NCBI GenBank assembly: GCA_012959695.1
Contig: DUCS01000010.1
Coordinates: 1-39,445 of the forward strand
DNA from: Cycloclasticus sp.
GTDB taxonomy: Bacteria > Pseudomonadota > Gammaproteobacteria > Methylococcales > Cycloclasticaceae
Direction of reading: 5' to 3'
DNA length: 39,445 nucleotides
Shown here: in pieces, positions 1 through 7,601 of the stretch
Position numbering within the stretch: position 1 is the stretch's first letter
How the letters are laid out: every line of letters begins with the position of its first letter
Position numbers and translations under genes: made by a program
Notes under the pieces: model-generated
What the model was told of the DNA's origin: nothing
Database searches by the model: none
The model's input: the letters and a program-made list of their open reading frames with translations, nothing else

Positions 1-1673
1 CCGTTTTTCATAACAAGTATCAGGTCCGCTTTTTCTATGGTTGATAAACGATGAGCAATGACTAGAGTTGTTCGGTCTTTCATAACGGTATCTAAAGCGG
101 CTTGTATATTTCTTTCAGATTCGGTATCAAGTGCTGAGGTGGCTTCATCTAAAATCAATATAGGGGCATCCTTTAATAGGGCGCGAGCAATGGCAATACG
201 TTGGCGTTGGCCGCCCGACAGTTTGACACCATTTTCGCCCACCATCGTGTCCCAGCCTTCAGGCAGTGCGTCTATAAATTCTTTTGCATTGGCATTTCTT
301 GCTGCCTGTTTTACTTCCTCTAGTGGCGTGTCCCTAGATGCACCATAGGCAATATTGTTGGCTATGGTGTCATTAAATAAGGTGACATTCTGTGTAACGA
401 GTGAAATATGCTGGCGCAGGTTTTTCAATGTGTAATCGTTTACATCAACGCCATCGAGAAGGATTTCTCCTTGTTGGTGAGTATAAAAACGTGGAATAAG
501 GTTAGCCAAGGTTGTTTTTCCGCTGCCCGATTGCCCAACTAACGCTATCATCATGCCCGGCTTAAGATCGATATTTATATCTTTCAGAGCGGCCTTAGTT
601 GTACCTGAGTACGTGAAGCTCATGTTTTTAATTTCGATATGACCTTTAATATGGTCAGTTGTGTGCTTGCCTAAATCTTCTTCAGCATCCGTATCAAGAA
701 CTTCAAAGATACTCTCTGCACCTGCGATACCTTTTTGGATCTTGGCGTTAACTTCGCTGAGTTGCCGAATAGGTTTGGGCATTAACCCGGCGGCTGTAAT
801 ATACGCGACAAATTCCCCAGGCGATGCGTCGGTCATAAACAGCAAAGCTAAATAAATCATTAATGCGAGAGCTGAGGCGACAATCAGCTGTAATGTAGGT
901 GTGTTAATAGCACTTGTTTGAACCATTTTCATGGCTTGTTTGAAGTTAGAAAAGCTGGCTTGCTTGAAGCGTCCTTTTTCGTATTCTTCACCACCAAAGC
1001 TACGTACAACGCGGTAGTTGTTAATCAGTTCGGATGAGACATGGGTGATGTCGCCCATGGAAGTTTGGATGCGTTTGCTGATAGCTTTAAAGCGTTTGCC
1101 GGCATAGCTGACGAGTAAGCCTATAATCGGCGCTATAGCAAGAAATACAAGTGATAAGGCCCAGTTCATGTACAGCAAGTAACCGAGTAGGCCGATAACA
1201 GTAAGGCCTTCTCTGACAACGACTTTAACGGCATCCGTTGCGGCAGCGGTTACCTGTTGGACGTTGTAAGTAACCCGTGAAAGTAGGTGCCCTGAATTAT
1301 GGTCATCAAAATAAGCATTGGGTAGCGTGGTGTATTTGTCGAATATTTCACAACGTAAATTATGCACAACGTTATTCGCAACTTTTGCAATGTAATAACT
1401 ACCAAGAAAGGAACCAATGCCTCTAAAAAATACAATACATATGGTGGCTAAGGGGACCCAGTAAATTTCTGTTCTTTGTTCAGCTTGTAAGGAGTCGACT
1501 AAGTATTCCATTAATGCCGCTAGCGCAGGTTGGGTCATGGCAAAAATTAAAAAACCGACAAGGCTGATGGCAAAGGGCTTCCAATAAGGTAAAACATATT
1601 CCATTAGCCTTAAGTAAATCTGAAGGCTACTGTTTGGGTTCGTTGAACTGTTTTGTTTGGCTTTTGTGCTCAC
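1..1673 (-). CDS. msbA: Lipid A export ATP-binding/permease protein MsbA (3' end cut by window edge)
   Basis: Inner-membrane homodimeric ABC exporter that flips lipid A-core from the inner to the outer leaflet before Lpt transport. I translated the minus strand: an N-terminal transmembrane half is followed by a nucleotide-binding domain with Walker A GQSGSGKTT (residues 380-388), ABC signature LSGGQ (485-489), Walker B ILILDEATSALD, and the H-loop in VIAHRLST. About 557 codons are present. MsbA proteins are about 580 residues, so only some 25 C-terminal residues lie beyond base 1. The start is GTG at 1673: the in-frame TAA two codons upstream rules out anything longer, and the next ATG would remove 23 residues. 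No strong Shine-Dalgarno sequence is visible. It diverges from the LPS core genes that follow, which fits the LPS assignment. Other half-size exporters share these motifs, but similarity and context favour MsbA. Confidence 0.93.
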   Translation of the reverse strand, partial: MSTKAKQNSSTNPNSSLQIYLRLMEYVLPYWKPFAISLVGFLIFAMTQPALAALMEYLVDSLQAEQRTEIYWVPLATICIVFFRGIGSFLGSYYIAKVANNVVHNLRCEIFDKYTTLPNAYFDDHNSGHLLSRVTYNVQQVTAAATDAVKVVVREGLTVIGLLGYLLYMNWALSLVFLAIAPIIGLLVSYAGKRFKAISKRIQTSMGDITHVSSELINNYRVVRSFGGEEYEKGRFKQASFSNFKQAMKMVQTSAINTPTLQLIVASALALMIYLALLFMTDASPGEFVAYITAAGLMPKPIRQLSEVNAKIQKGIAGAESIFEVLDTDAEEDLGKHTTDHIKGHIEIKNMSFTYSGTTKAALKDINIDLKPGMMIALVGQSGSGKTTLANLIPRFYTHQQGEILLDGVDVNDYTLKNLRQHISLVTQNVTLFNDTIANNIAYGASRDTPLEEVKQAARNANAKEFIDALPEGWDTMVGENGVKLSGGQRQRIAIARALLKDAPILILDEATSALDTESERNIQAALDTVMKDRTTLVIAHRLSTIEKADLILVMKN

Positions 1674-1742
1674 GTTTTAGTCTTTTTGCTTAGGTATTTA
1701 ATATTTTAACGCATAGTAAGGGTACTCGCAGGTTGATTAAGG

Positions 1743-1759
1743 GTAAAATAAAATTTTAC
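1743..1759. repeat. AT-rich inverted repeat between msbA and waaG
   Basis: A 7-bp perfect inverted repeat (GTAAAAT / ATTTTAC) with a 3-base AAA loop lies in the 114-bp divergent spacer, 28 bases before the waaG ATG. It could be an operator or a weak hairpin in the waaG leader. AT-rich repeats of this size arise easily by chance, so a function is inference only. Confidence 0.35.
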
Positions 1760-1787
1760 TAAACGTGACATATTCGATCAGTTTTTT

Positions 1788-2913
1788 ATGCATTTAGCTT
1801 TTGCACTCTACAAATATTTTCCTTACGGTGGCTTGGCGCGCGACTTTATGCGAATTGCAAATATTTGCATTGAAAAAGGACACTCGGTTGACGTATACGT
1901 CATGGAATGGCAGGGCGAGTTGGTGACGGGTTGTAATGTGCATATCCTTTCCCCGAATGGTTGGAGTAACCATGCAAGAGTGGCTAGTTTCCATCGGCGA
2001 TTTGCTGAGAGGTTGGAGCATGAACAATACGACGTTGTCATTGGTTTTAATAAAATACCTGGTGTTGGTGTGTATTATGCGGCGGACCCTTGTTATGTAG
2101 ACCGTTTTACAGATGCTTCGTTTTTGGAAAAACTGAACCCGCGGTATCGTTTTTATGCGGCTGCGGAAGAGGCTGTTTTTGGAATGGATAGTGAAACAGT
2201 TTGCCTGATGATTTCAGATGTGCAAACGGAGTTATTTAAAGAACATTACCATACGCCAATGGAACGATTAGTGGCATTGCCACCCGGTATCGATTTAAAT
2301 CGCCGTAAATCAGTAGACGCACAACAACGTAGAAAGACATTCCGTAAGAAGCTTCAGTTAGCTGAAAATGAAATTCTTGTTCTAATGGTGGGGTCGGCCT
2401 TTAAAACAAAAGGTGTTGATAGGGCGATAAAGGCAATTGCAATATTGCCTGAAATGTTACGGCTAAAAACGCATTTGATGGTTGTTGGTGAAGGTGATGC
2501 TGGTTCATATGAGCATTTGACAAATGGGTGTTGCTGATCATGTTCACTTTATGGGTGGCCGATCGGATGTACCTGATTTCTTATTAGCTGCAGATTTACT
2601 GGTGCACCCTGCAAGAAAAGAAAATACCGGCACGGTTATTCTAGAGTCAATGGTTGCTGGTTTGCCGATGTTGGTGACTGGTGTATGTGGATATGCGAAA
2701 CATGTGCGAAAGTCTATGGCGGGTGAGGTGTTACCGTTGCCATTCTCGCAAGTAGCATTAAATAGGGTGTTAGAGAAGATGCTAATGTGTGATAAGGATA
2801 AATGGATAAACCATGCGCTTGAATATGCAGATAACGAAGATTTATATAGCATGCCAGAGAAAGCAGTAGAGGCGATTGAGAAAGTTGCGGAGCGTCTAGT
2901 CAATGCCTTCTGA
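1788..2913 (+). pseudogene. waaG: LPS core glucosyltransferase WaaG (RfaG), split by a frameshift near 2520
   Basis: GT4-family, GT-B-fold enzyme that adds the first glucose to inner-core heptose II at the cytoplasmic membrane face. The first frame (1788-2537) opens with the WaaG hallmarks LYKYFPYGGLARDFMRIA and VGFNKIPGVGVYYAAD. It stops at TGA 2535 after the strand VGEGDAGSYEHL. The second frame (ATG 2524, stop 2911-2913) continues at once with GVADHVHFMGGRSDV and carries the donor-binding E-x7-E motif (ENTGTVILE). Together they match the usual 374-residue WaaG with almost nothing missing, so a loss of about 2 (or 5) bases near 2515-2525 explains the break. The first fragment lacks half the C-terminal Rossmann domain and the E-x7-E motif, so alone it should be inactive. 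Alternatives are a sequencing error, a programmed frameshift, or two coupled fragments that reassemble. The second ORF overlaps waaP by 11 bases. Confidence 0.88.
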
Positions 2914-3706
2914 GGTTTCCCAACAGTTCGAGAAAGATTGGGGTGGCCTTCCTAATTTTGATGAATTAATGGCGCTTGATGGGGAAATGTATCGACAAGT
3001 TGCGCGTCGTAAAACGTTTAAATTCGACTTAAATGGCAACGAATATTTTGCAAAAATTCACAACGGTGTCGGCTGGCGTGAAATTATCAAAAACCTTGTG
3101 CAAGGGCGCAAGCCTGTTTTGGGCGCAAGAAATGAATATGACGCAATCTATGCGCTAACGAAGTTAGGTATCAAAACAATGACGTTGGCAGCTTATGGGC
3201 AACGTGGTTTCAATCTGGCCGAATTAGAGTCGTTTGTTATTACTGAATCACTTGAACCCGCGATTAGTCTGGAAGACTTTTGTGCTGATTGGGCGGTGAA
3301 TAAACCCGAGCGCCGCTTGAAACACGCTTTAATAAAACGTGTGGCGAGCATTACACGTGAACTGCATGAAAATGGGATTAATCACAGAGACCTGTATATT
3401 TGTCATTTCTTATTGAATGAAAGCGAGCTTCAATCGCTAATAGACCTTAGTGAGCTGCCATTGTATTTAATTGATTTACATCGCGTGCAGATTAGGCCAA
3501 AAACACCGCAAAGGTGGCTGATAAAAGATTTAGCGGCGTTGTATTTCTCGAGTATGGATATTGGCTTTACTAAAAGAGATTTTTACCGATTTGTTCGTGA
3601 ATATTCAAAAAACTCGTTGAAAACAGAGTTTAGAAATAATAAAGAGTTTTGGATTAAGGTGGAAAAGAAGGCGCTTCGTCTATGGGCTAAACATCTGAAA
3701 TATTAG
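2903..3706 (+). CDS. waaP: LPS core heptose(I) kinase WaaP (RfaP)
   Basis: Phosphorylates O-4 of heptose I of the inner core, a modification that stabilises the outer membrane. The 267-residue length equals the family norm (265 in E. coli). Visible motifs are the ATP lysine region YFAKIHNG (about 48-55), the conserved LVQGRKPVLGARNEY segment, SLEDFCADWA, the catalytic loop HRDLYICHF with Asp163, and the metal-site LIDLHR. All expected kinase residues are present, so unlike its neighbours it looks functional. The ATG overlaps the end of the frameshifted waaG by 11 bases, as expected for a translationally coupled waaG-waaP pair. The stop overlaps, tail to tail, the stop of the minus-strand pseudogene. 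Confidence 0.95.
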   Translation: MPSEVSQQFEKDWGGLPNFDELMALDGEMYRQVARRKTFKFDLNGNEYFAKIHNGVGWREIIKNLVQGRKPVLGARNEYDAIYALTKLGIKTMTLAAYGQRGFNLAELESFVITESLEPAISLEDFCADWAVNKPERRLKHALIKRVASITRELHENGINHRDLYICHFLLNESELQSLIDLSELPLYLIDLHRVQIRPKTPQRWLIKDLAALYFSSMDIGFTKRDFYRFVREYSKNSLKTEFRNNKEFWIKVEKKALRLWAKHLKY

Positions 3707-4516
3707 TGTTTTTGTATTTTAGGCGGACGCCTTGGCAGGTGTTTTGAAATGTCCGAAAAGAGTTTACAGGCTTCTTCTCTTGTCGCGGTTTGGCCGAGGT
3801 ATTGGCAGAGCATGCGGTAAAGTTGAGTGGTGGTGAAAAAGGATAATGCTTTGCGTGTTAAGCCGCTCAAATTAGCTACTTTGAGCCGATAATTCAAATA
3901 ACGTAGTTGGATGCCTCGTAGACAATCAATCCATATGGGCGTGTAAATACCCCTTTTTTCTTGAATGAGGATGTCGCCATTTTAAATCAAGGTGGAAAAA
4001 GCCGTTAGCATGAGCTGCTCTTAGCTGGTTATAGATTTGCTTCTTTAAACTATCTAAAATAATAAGGCGCTTATGGTCTGGCATCTTCAACAGAGCGTCG
4101 GTAAAAACTCACTAATCGGCATCGTGTTGGGTTGCTCTTTCGTTACGATGCAAGCGATTTTTAACCGCTCAAAAGAACGCTGTTCGTATAGGGCAATGGT
4201 ATCTAATGTCGAAATATAAATTCTTTAAGGCGTTGATAATTAATGAGCTTGTTGGCGGCCTTACTCCGTCGAATGAAAAATACCCAAGGTTTTTTAGCAT
4301 GGTTGTAACGCTTGAAATAAACCGCTCTTTTAGTTGAAGGTAACGTGATTTTGATACAGGTAGTGATTCCTCGGAAATAATGTCACCATTATTGAATGAA
4401 GCCCAAGCAGCCGGGTTACCTAAGCCAATAGTTGTCAATATATGTTGTTCTTTTGGCGTAACATTTAATCGAGTACCGTGAAATATATACCGATATAATG
4501 AATGACTTAAAGACAT
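3703..4516 (-). pseudogene. LPS kinase (Kdo/WaaP-type, FHLDLKWR family), broken by at least four frameshifts
   Basis: Reading the minus strand across frames reconstructs a full-length (about 270-codon) kinase. Piece A, from ATG 4516, has GLGNPAAWASFNNGDIISEE. Piece B (from about 4319) has YFKRYNHAKKPWVFFIRRSK. Piece C (from about 4206) has LDTIALYEQRSFERLKIACI followed by VTKEQP. Piece D (from about 4093) has QLRAAHANGFFHLDLKWR. Piece E (from about 3975) has ILIQEKRGIYTPIWIDCLRG and runs to the stop at 3703. Frame phases change 1-2-0-1-0, so at least four indels are needed, near 4320, 4210, 4095 and 3975. The order is colinear with LPS-core kinases of the Pseudomonas WapQ/WapP kind, and the HLDLKW catalytic loop is still legible, so decay is recent. 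The indel near 3975 removes the Asn expected just after LKWR. It lies convergent to waaP and divergent (27 bases) from the next kinase gene. I am sure it is broken, less sure which core residue it once phosphorylated. Confidence 0.85.
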
Positions 4517-4543
4517 TAAATAGCCAGGGAGATAGTTTAAGAG

Positions 4544-5314
4544 ATGCCTTATATAGCTGAAAAATGGCGAGATATACTTGTATTTAATGGCTTAGATACA
4601 CATGAGAAAATCTGGGCTTTAAAAGCAGATTGGTTTGAAGAGCCGAATTATTGCCGGGGTGGCTGGAGTGGTGTTTCGCGTATTGAGTTGAAATTACCAT
4701 TGGGGGGTAAAGTGGGCGTGTTTCTAAAGCGGCAAGAGGATCATGTGACCCGATCGATGTCTCATCCCATAAAGGGTATTCCTACATTTTTTCGAGAGTT
4801 TAACGTTATTCAGTCTTTTCAAGATTGTAATATCCCTTCTCTAGATTTAGTGTTTTTTAATCAATGGAAAGAGGAAGGAAAAAAGCGAGCATGTATTATG
4901 ACCGAGGAGTTAGCAGGGTTTATTCCGCTGTCTTCAGATGACTATAAAATAGGCGGTACGCTTCTTCCTAATGAAGAACAAAAGGTATTACTTTTTACTA
5001 AAATCATTGAATTAATGCATGCGATGCATCGGCATAATTTTCAACATGGCTGCCTGTACCCTAAGCATGTTTTTGTAAAGAATTTATCTACTGGTGGGTT
5101 CGATGTGCGGGTTATAGATTTGGAAAAGGTAAAAAAAGTGGTCTTTAGGGAGCGGGCTGTATTAAGAGATTTAGATACACTTTTACGTCGATCTAATGAC
5201 TGGAAAGACGAAGATAAGTTGCAGTTCTTTAAAATGTATCAAAAAGAGAATGAGCTTAGCCAAGCGTCGGAAAAGCTTTGGGAAAAGTTGAAAAATAGAA
5301 AAAAACAACATTAA
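4544..5314 (+). CDS. InaA-family lipopolysaccharide kinase-like protein
   Basis: A 256-residue cytoplasmic kinase-fold protein of the LPS-kinase (Kdo/WaaP/InaA) superfamily. The N-terminus has the InaA hallmark RGGWSGVSRIEL (38-49) followed by the nucleotide-site lysine in VFLKRQ (Lys62). Next come IPTFFREFNVI and the loop QHGCLYPKHVFVK (157-169), then VIDLEKVKK as the metal-site equivalent. Where WaaP has HRDLY, this protein has HGCLY, so Cys160 sits at the catalytic Asp position. I believe InaA homologues share this, but did not check it. An AGGGAG lies 12 bases before the ATG, a rather long spacing. Its substrate is unknown; a role in LPS-core phosphorylation or membrane-stress response is inferred from family and neighbours. 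Confidence 0.82.
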   Translation: MPYIAEKWRDILVFNGLDTHEKIWALKADWFEEPNYCRGGWSGVSRIELKLPLGGKVGVFLKRQEDHVTRSMSHPIKGIPTFFREFNVIQSFQDCNIPSLDLVFFNQWKEEGKKRACIMTEELAGFIPLSSDDYKIGGTLLPNEEQKVLLFTKIIELMHAMHRHNFQHGCLYPKHVFVKNLSTGGFDVRVIDLEKVKKVVFRERAVLRDLDTLLRRSNDWKDEDKLQFFKMYQKENELSQASEKLWEKLKNRKKQH

Positions 5315-5345
5315 CAAAGCAAGGCGTTTTTTAGCTTGAGTGAAG

Positions 5346-6017
5346 CTATGACTCTTGTGTGTTAGCGATAATAGTCTGAATAGTTTGTTTTATTTTAAGC
5401 GCATTATTTTCATTAAGCTGACTACGTGTCATATAAGCGGTGGTAAACGCTTCAAAGTGGCTTTGAATTAACTTCTTATCTTCTTGATAGCGCAGAATAT
5501 GCTCAAAGTTTCGTTGTCGTAAGCCGATGTTTAACGTGTGACGTTTGATTTGCATATCAGAAATATCGATCAAGCCTAAGTTACCGTTAGGTAACACCAG
5601 GATGTTTTTAAAATGCGCAGATCGAAAGTAAACGCCTTTGTTGTGTAAGGTTGCGATGAAGCTGCCAAACTGTTTGTAGATATCTTCAACCAGCGTGTTC
5701 GATTGAGTTAATACGTCGCGCAGTAACTCTCCCTCTAGTCGTTCATAGATAACAATATGCCGTTTTATACTGCCACACCAAACCAACCGATTGATGCTAA
5801 TAGTGGGGATGCCAAGCCGCGTCAATTTTTTTGCATTATCCACAAAGCGAATAGCATAAGGCTTGAAAAGGGCGGTAGAAAAAAAACGCTTACGACGAAA
5901 CAGTTTTATCATTTCACCTTTTTTAGTATCAAGAACCTTTAGTCCAAAACCGTCTTTTTCAATAACCTCAGCGTCTTTAATCAGGCGCTCAAACTGCTCA
6001 TGACTGATTTGTTCCAT
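5346..6017 (-). CDS. Kinase-fold protein of the 'toluene tolerance' (Ttg8-like) / LPS-locus family
   Basis: A 223-residue protein resembling Pseudomonas proteins annotated as toluene tolerance protein, small BUD32/LPS-kinase-like folds encoded in LPS-core loci. Visible are GEMIKLFRRKRFFS with the putative nucleotide lysine (Lys38), YAIRFVDNAKKLTRLGIPT, VIYERLEGELLRDVL, and the catalytic-loop equivalent YFRSAHFKNIL (130-140) followed by GLIDISDM. The loop has Ser133 where kinases have Asp but keeps Asn138 and the Asp151 metal-site residue. The start ATG shares one base with the stop of the upstream DUF465 gene (TAATG), so the two are co-translated. Function is uncertain: it could be an active atypical kinase or a pseudokinase. 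Confidence 0.75.
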   Translation of the reverse strand: MEQISHEQFERLIKDAEVIEKDGFGLKVLDTKKGEMIKLFRRKRFFSTALFKPYAIRFVDNAKKLTRLGIPTISINRLVWCGSIKRHIVIYERLEGELLRDVLTQSNTLVEDIYKQFGSFIATLHNKGVYFRSAHFKNILVLPNGNLGLIDISDMQIKRHTLNIGLRQRNFEHILRYQEDKKLIQSHFEAFTTAYMTRSQLNENNALKIKQTIQTIIANTQES

Positions 6018-6223
6018 TAGGCGTCAATGTCAGGAATTAGGTTGCTTTTTAAGTGAGAAATTTGGTCTTTAATAAAAAGTCGACGCTTTTTAAGGCGGCG
6101 TATTCGCAATTGGTCAGGGTGTGTTTCTTCGGATAAGTGGTCAATTATATAGTGCAAATCTTGATGCTCTTGATTGAGCTCAATAATTCTAAACGCTATT
6201 TGGTCATCCGGAGTTAATTTCAT
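6017..6223 (-). CDS. YdcH family (DUF465) small coiled-coil protein
   Basis: A 68-residue basic helical protein with the DUF465/YdcH signature in its C-terminal half (HPDQLRIRRLKKRRLFIKDQ, about 35-54), predicted as one long coiled coil. Members are widespread in proteobacteria and their function is not established. It ends in a TAATG overlap with the downstream kinase-like gene, which shows operon structure and suggests, without proving, a functional pairing. It diverges from the membrane-protein gene at 6258. Confidence 0.8.
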   Translation of the reverse strand: MKLTPDDQIAFRIIELNQEHQDLHYIIDHLSEETHPDQLRIRRLKKRRLFIKDQISHLKSNLIPDIDA

Positions 6224-6257
6224 CTAAATTTGAAGCTACTGCATTGAATATGCAGTC

Positions 6258-6809
6258 ATGGTACAGCATACTTGGAGCATGGCTAACGATTATAAAATGC
6301 TACTACGGTTATTTCTCGACCTTTGTTTAATAAAGAAAGGTCCGCAAGATGTACCTGATAATACGATGTTAATGAAAATTGTATTTTTTACCTACTTTAT
6401 GTCGGGTACAGTTTTATTATCTGGCAACATTCCAATCATTGACGCCGTTATTCAGGCTTTAATAGATACGGTTCTAATTGGTTTGTTTATGTACGTTTTG
6501 GTGAGTTTCTTTTCTGTGCCGAATCGCTTTAATCAATCATTGATTGCTATTTATGGCAGTGGCGCCTTGATAACCGTATTCAGCACCCCCTTCATATTTT
6601 GGGTGCAAACATTATCCAATAACGAGCAGCCAACGGGTGCGGCTGGTTTGGTGGTTTTTTTGATCGTGTGTTGGAGTTTTGTGGTTATGGCGAATATTAT
6701 CAGAGAAACGATACGTAAAAACCTGTCGACCTGTTTGTTGTTAACCTTTTGTTATCTGTATTTGTCGTATCAATTGATCAATATGTTGTATCCAATTGAA
6801 ACTGCTTGA
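6258..6809 (+). CDS. Hypothetical five-helix inner-membrane protein
   Basis: A 183-residue protein I do not recognise by name. Hydrophobic segments lie at about 39-57, 64-86, 94-116, 127-149 and 157-178, giving five predicted transmembrane helices. A short soluble N-terminus contains LLRLFLDLCLIKKGPQDVPD, which looks like the conserved part of a small Yip1-like membrane family. Neither candidate start has a good ribosome site: ATG 6258 has none, and ATG 6279 (MANDYKMLL) has GGAG only one base away. Position 6279 may be the real start because the conserved block begins shortly after it. The gene converges on ksgA with a 6-base gap. No function can be assigned. Confidence 0.65.
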   Translation: MVQHTWSMANDYKMLLRLFLDLCLIKKGPQDVPDNTMLMKIVFFTYFMSGTVLLSGNIPIIDAVIQALIDTVLIGLFMYVLVSFFSVPNRFNQSLIAIYGSGALITVFSTPFIFWVQTLSNNEQPTGAAGLVVFLIVCWSFVVMANIIRETIRKNLSTCLLLTFCYLYLSYQLINMLYPIETA

Positions 6810-6815
6810 TAGAAC

Positions 6816-7601
6816 TTAAGAGCGACTGATATGGTTGCTCAGTGCCACAAAGTTATCGATACTGAGTGCTTCAGCTCGTGCGCTTGGGTTAATCCCAACG
6901 GCATTAAAGGTATCATCGTTACAGATTTTTTTTAAGGTATTCCTAATGGTTTTACGACGTTGCGAGAATGCGGTTTTAACGACGTTCTCAAATAATTCCA
7001 TATCGTCAATTTGATAGGGTTGTTCAGCGTGGGGCGTTAATCTGACGATGCTCGACATCACTTTTGGCCGCGGGTGAAAACATTCAGGGTCTACATCAAA
7101 CAAAGCTTCAACACGACAATGGAGCTGAATCATAATGCTGAGTCGACCAAATTGTTTGCTTCCCGGCTGAGCTTGTAATCGATTAACAATTTCTTTTTGC
7201 AGCATAAAGTGCATATCTTGAATATGCGACGCTTGGCTCAATAAATGAAATAACAGCGGGGTCGAAATGTTGTAAGGCAAATTTCCTATAATTCGTAAAG
7301 GTTTGTTGTTGTCGAGTGCTGAAAAGTCAAAGCTTAATGCGTCTGCGCTGTGTAATGTGAAACGTTTAAGGTGCGAAAATCTGATTTTAAGTCGCTCAAC
7401 TAGATCTCTATCTAGCTCAACCACATCAAGTTGACAGTGAGTATCCAATAAAGGTTCGGTAATAGCACCTTGGCCGGGACCAATTTCAACAAGGTGGTCG
7501 CTAGGAGTGGGGTCAATCGCCATCACTATTTGATGAATGATACGACTATCTTGTAGAAAGTTTTGACCGAAACGTTTACGAGCTTTATGTGGTTTGTTCA
7601 C
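6816..7601 (-). CDS. ksgA: 16S rRNA (adenine1518/1519-N6)-dimethyltransferase KsgA/RsmA
   Basis: Dimethylates two adjacent adenines in helix 45 of 16S rRNA as a late check on 30S assembly. The 261-residue protein has the N-terminal KRFGQNFLQD motif, SAM-binding VEIGPGQGAIT (motif I), the acidic VELDRDL, and the catalytic NLPYN motif IV. The C-terminal domain has FHPRPKVMSS and TAFSQRRKTIRNTLK. The start is GTG at 7601, overlapping the end of pdxA by 17 bases. It is the last gene of the lptD-surA-pdxA-ksgA run; apaG/apaH, which follow in E. coli, are absent here. Confidence 0.97.
   Translation of the reverse strand: MNKPHKARKRFGQNFLQDSRIIHQIVMAIDPTPSDHLVEIGPGQGAITEPLLDTHCQLDVVELDRDLVERLKIRFSHLKRFTLHSADALSFDFSALDNNKPLRIIGNLPYNISTPLLFHLLSQASHIQDMHFMLQKEIVNRLQAQPGSKQFGRLSIMIQLHCRVEALFDVDPECFHPRPKVMSSIVRLTPHAEQPYQIDDMELFENVVKTAFSQRRKTIRNTLKKICNDDTFNAVGINPSARAEALSIDNFVALSNHISRS

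Noticed and set aside
3703-3897. Short minus-strand ORF as a separate small gene
   Set aside because: It is the C-terminal piece of the frameshifted LPS-kinase pseudogene; the reading continues upstream in the same frame to about 3975 with ILIQEKRGIY.
4169-4516. 115-codon minus-strand ORF as an intact small protein
   Set aside because: Only its first part matches the kinase; after about 4320 the kinase similarity moves to another frame, so the rest is out-of-frame readthrough.
5333-5347. Small inverted repeat AGCTT-GAGTG-AAGCT between convergent kinase-like genes as a terminator
   Set aside because: Only a 5-bp stem and no following T-run on either strand.
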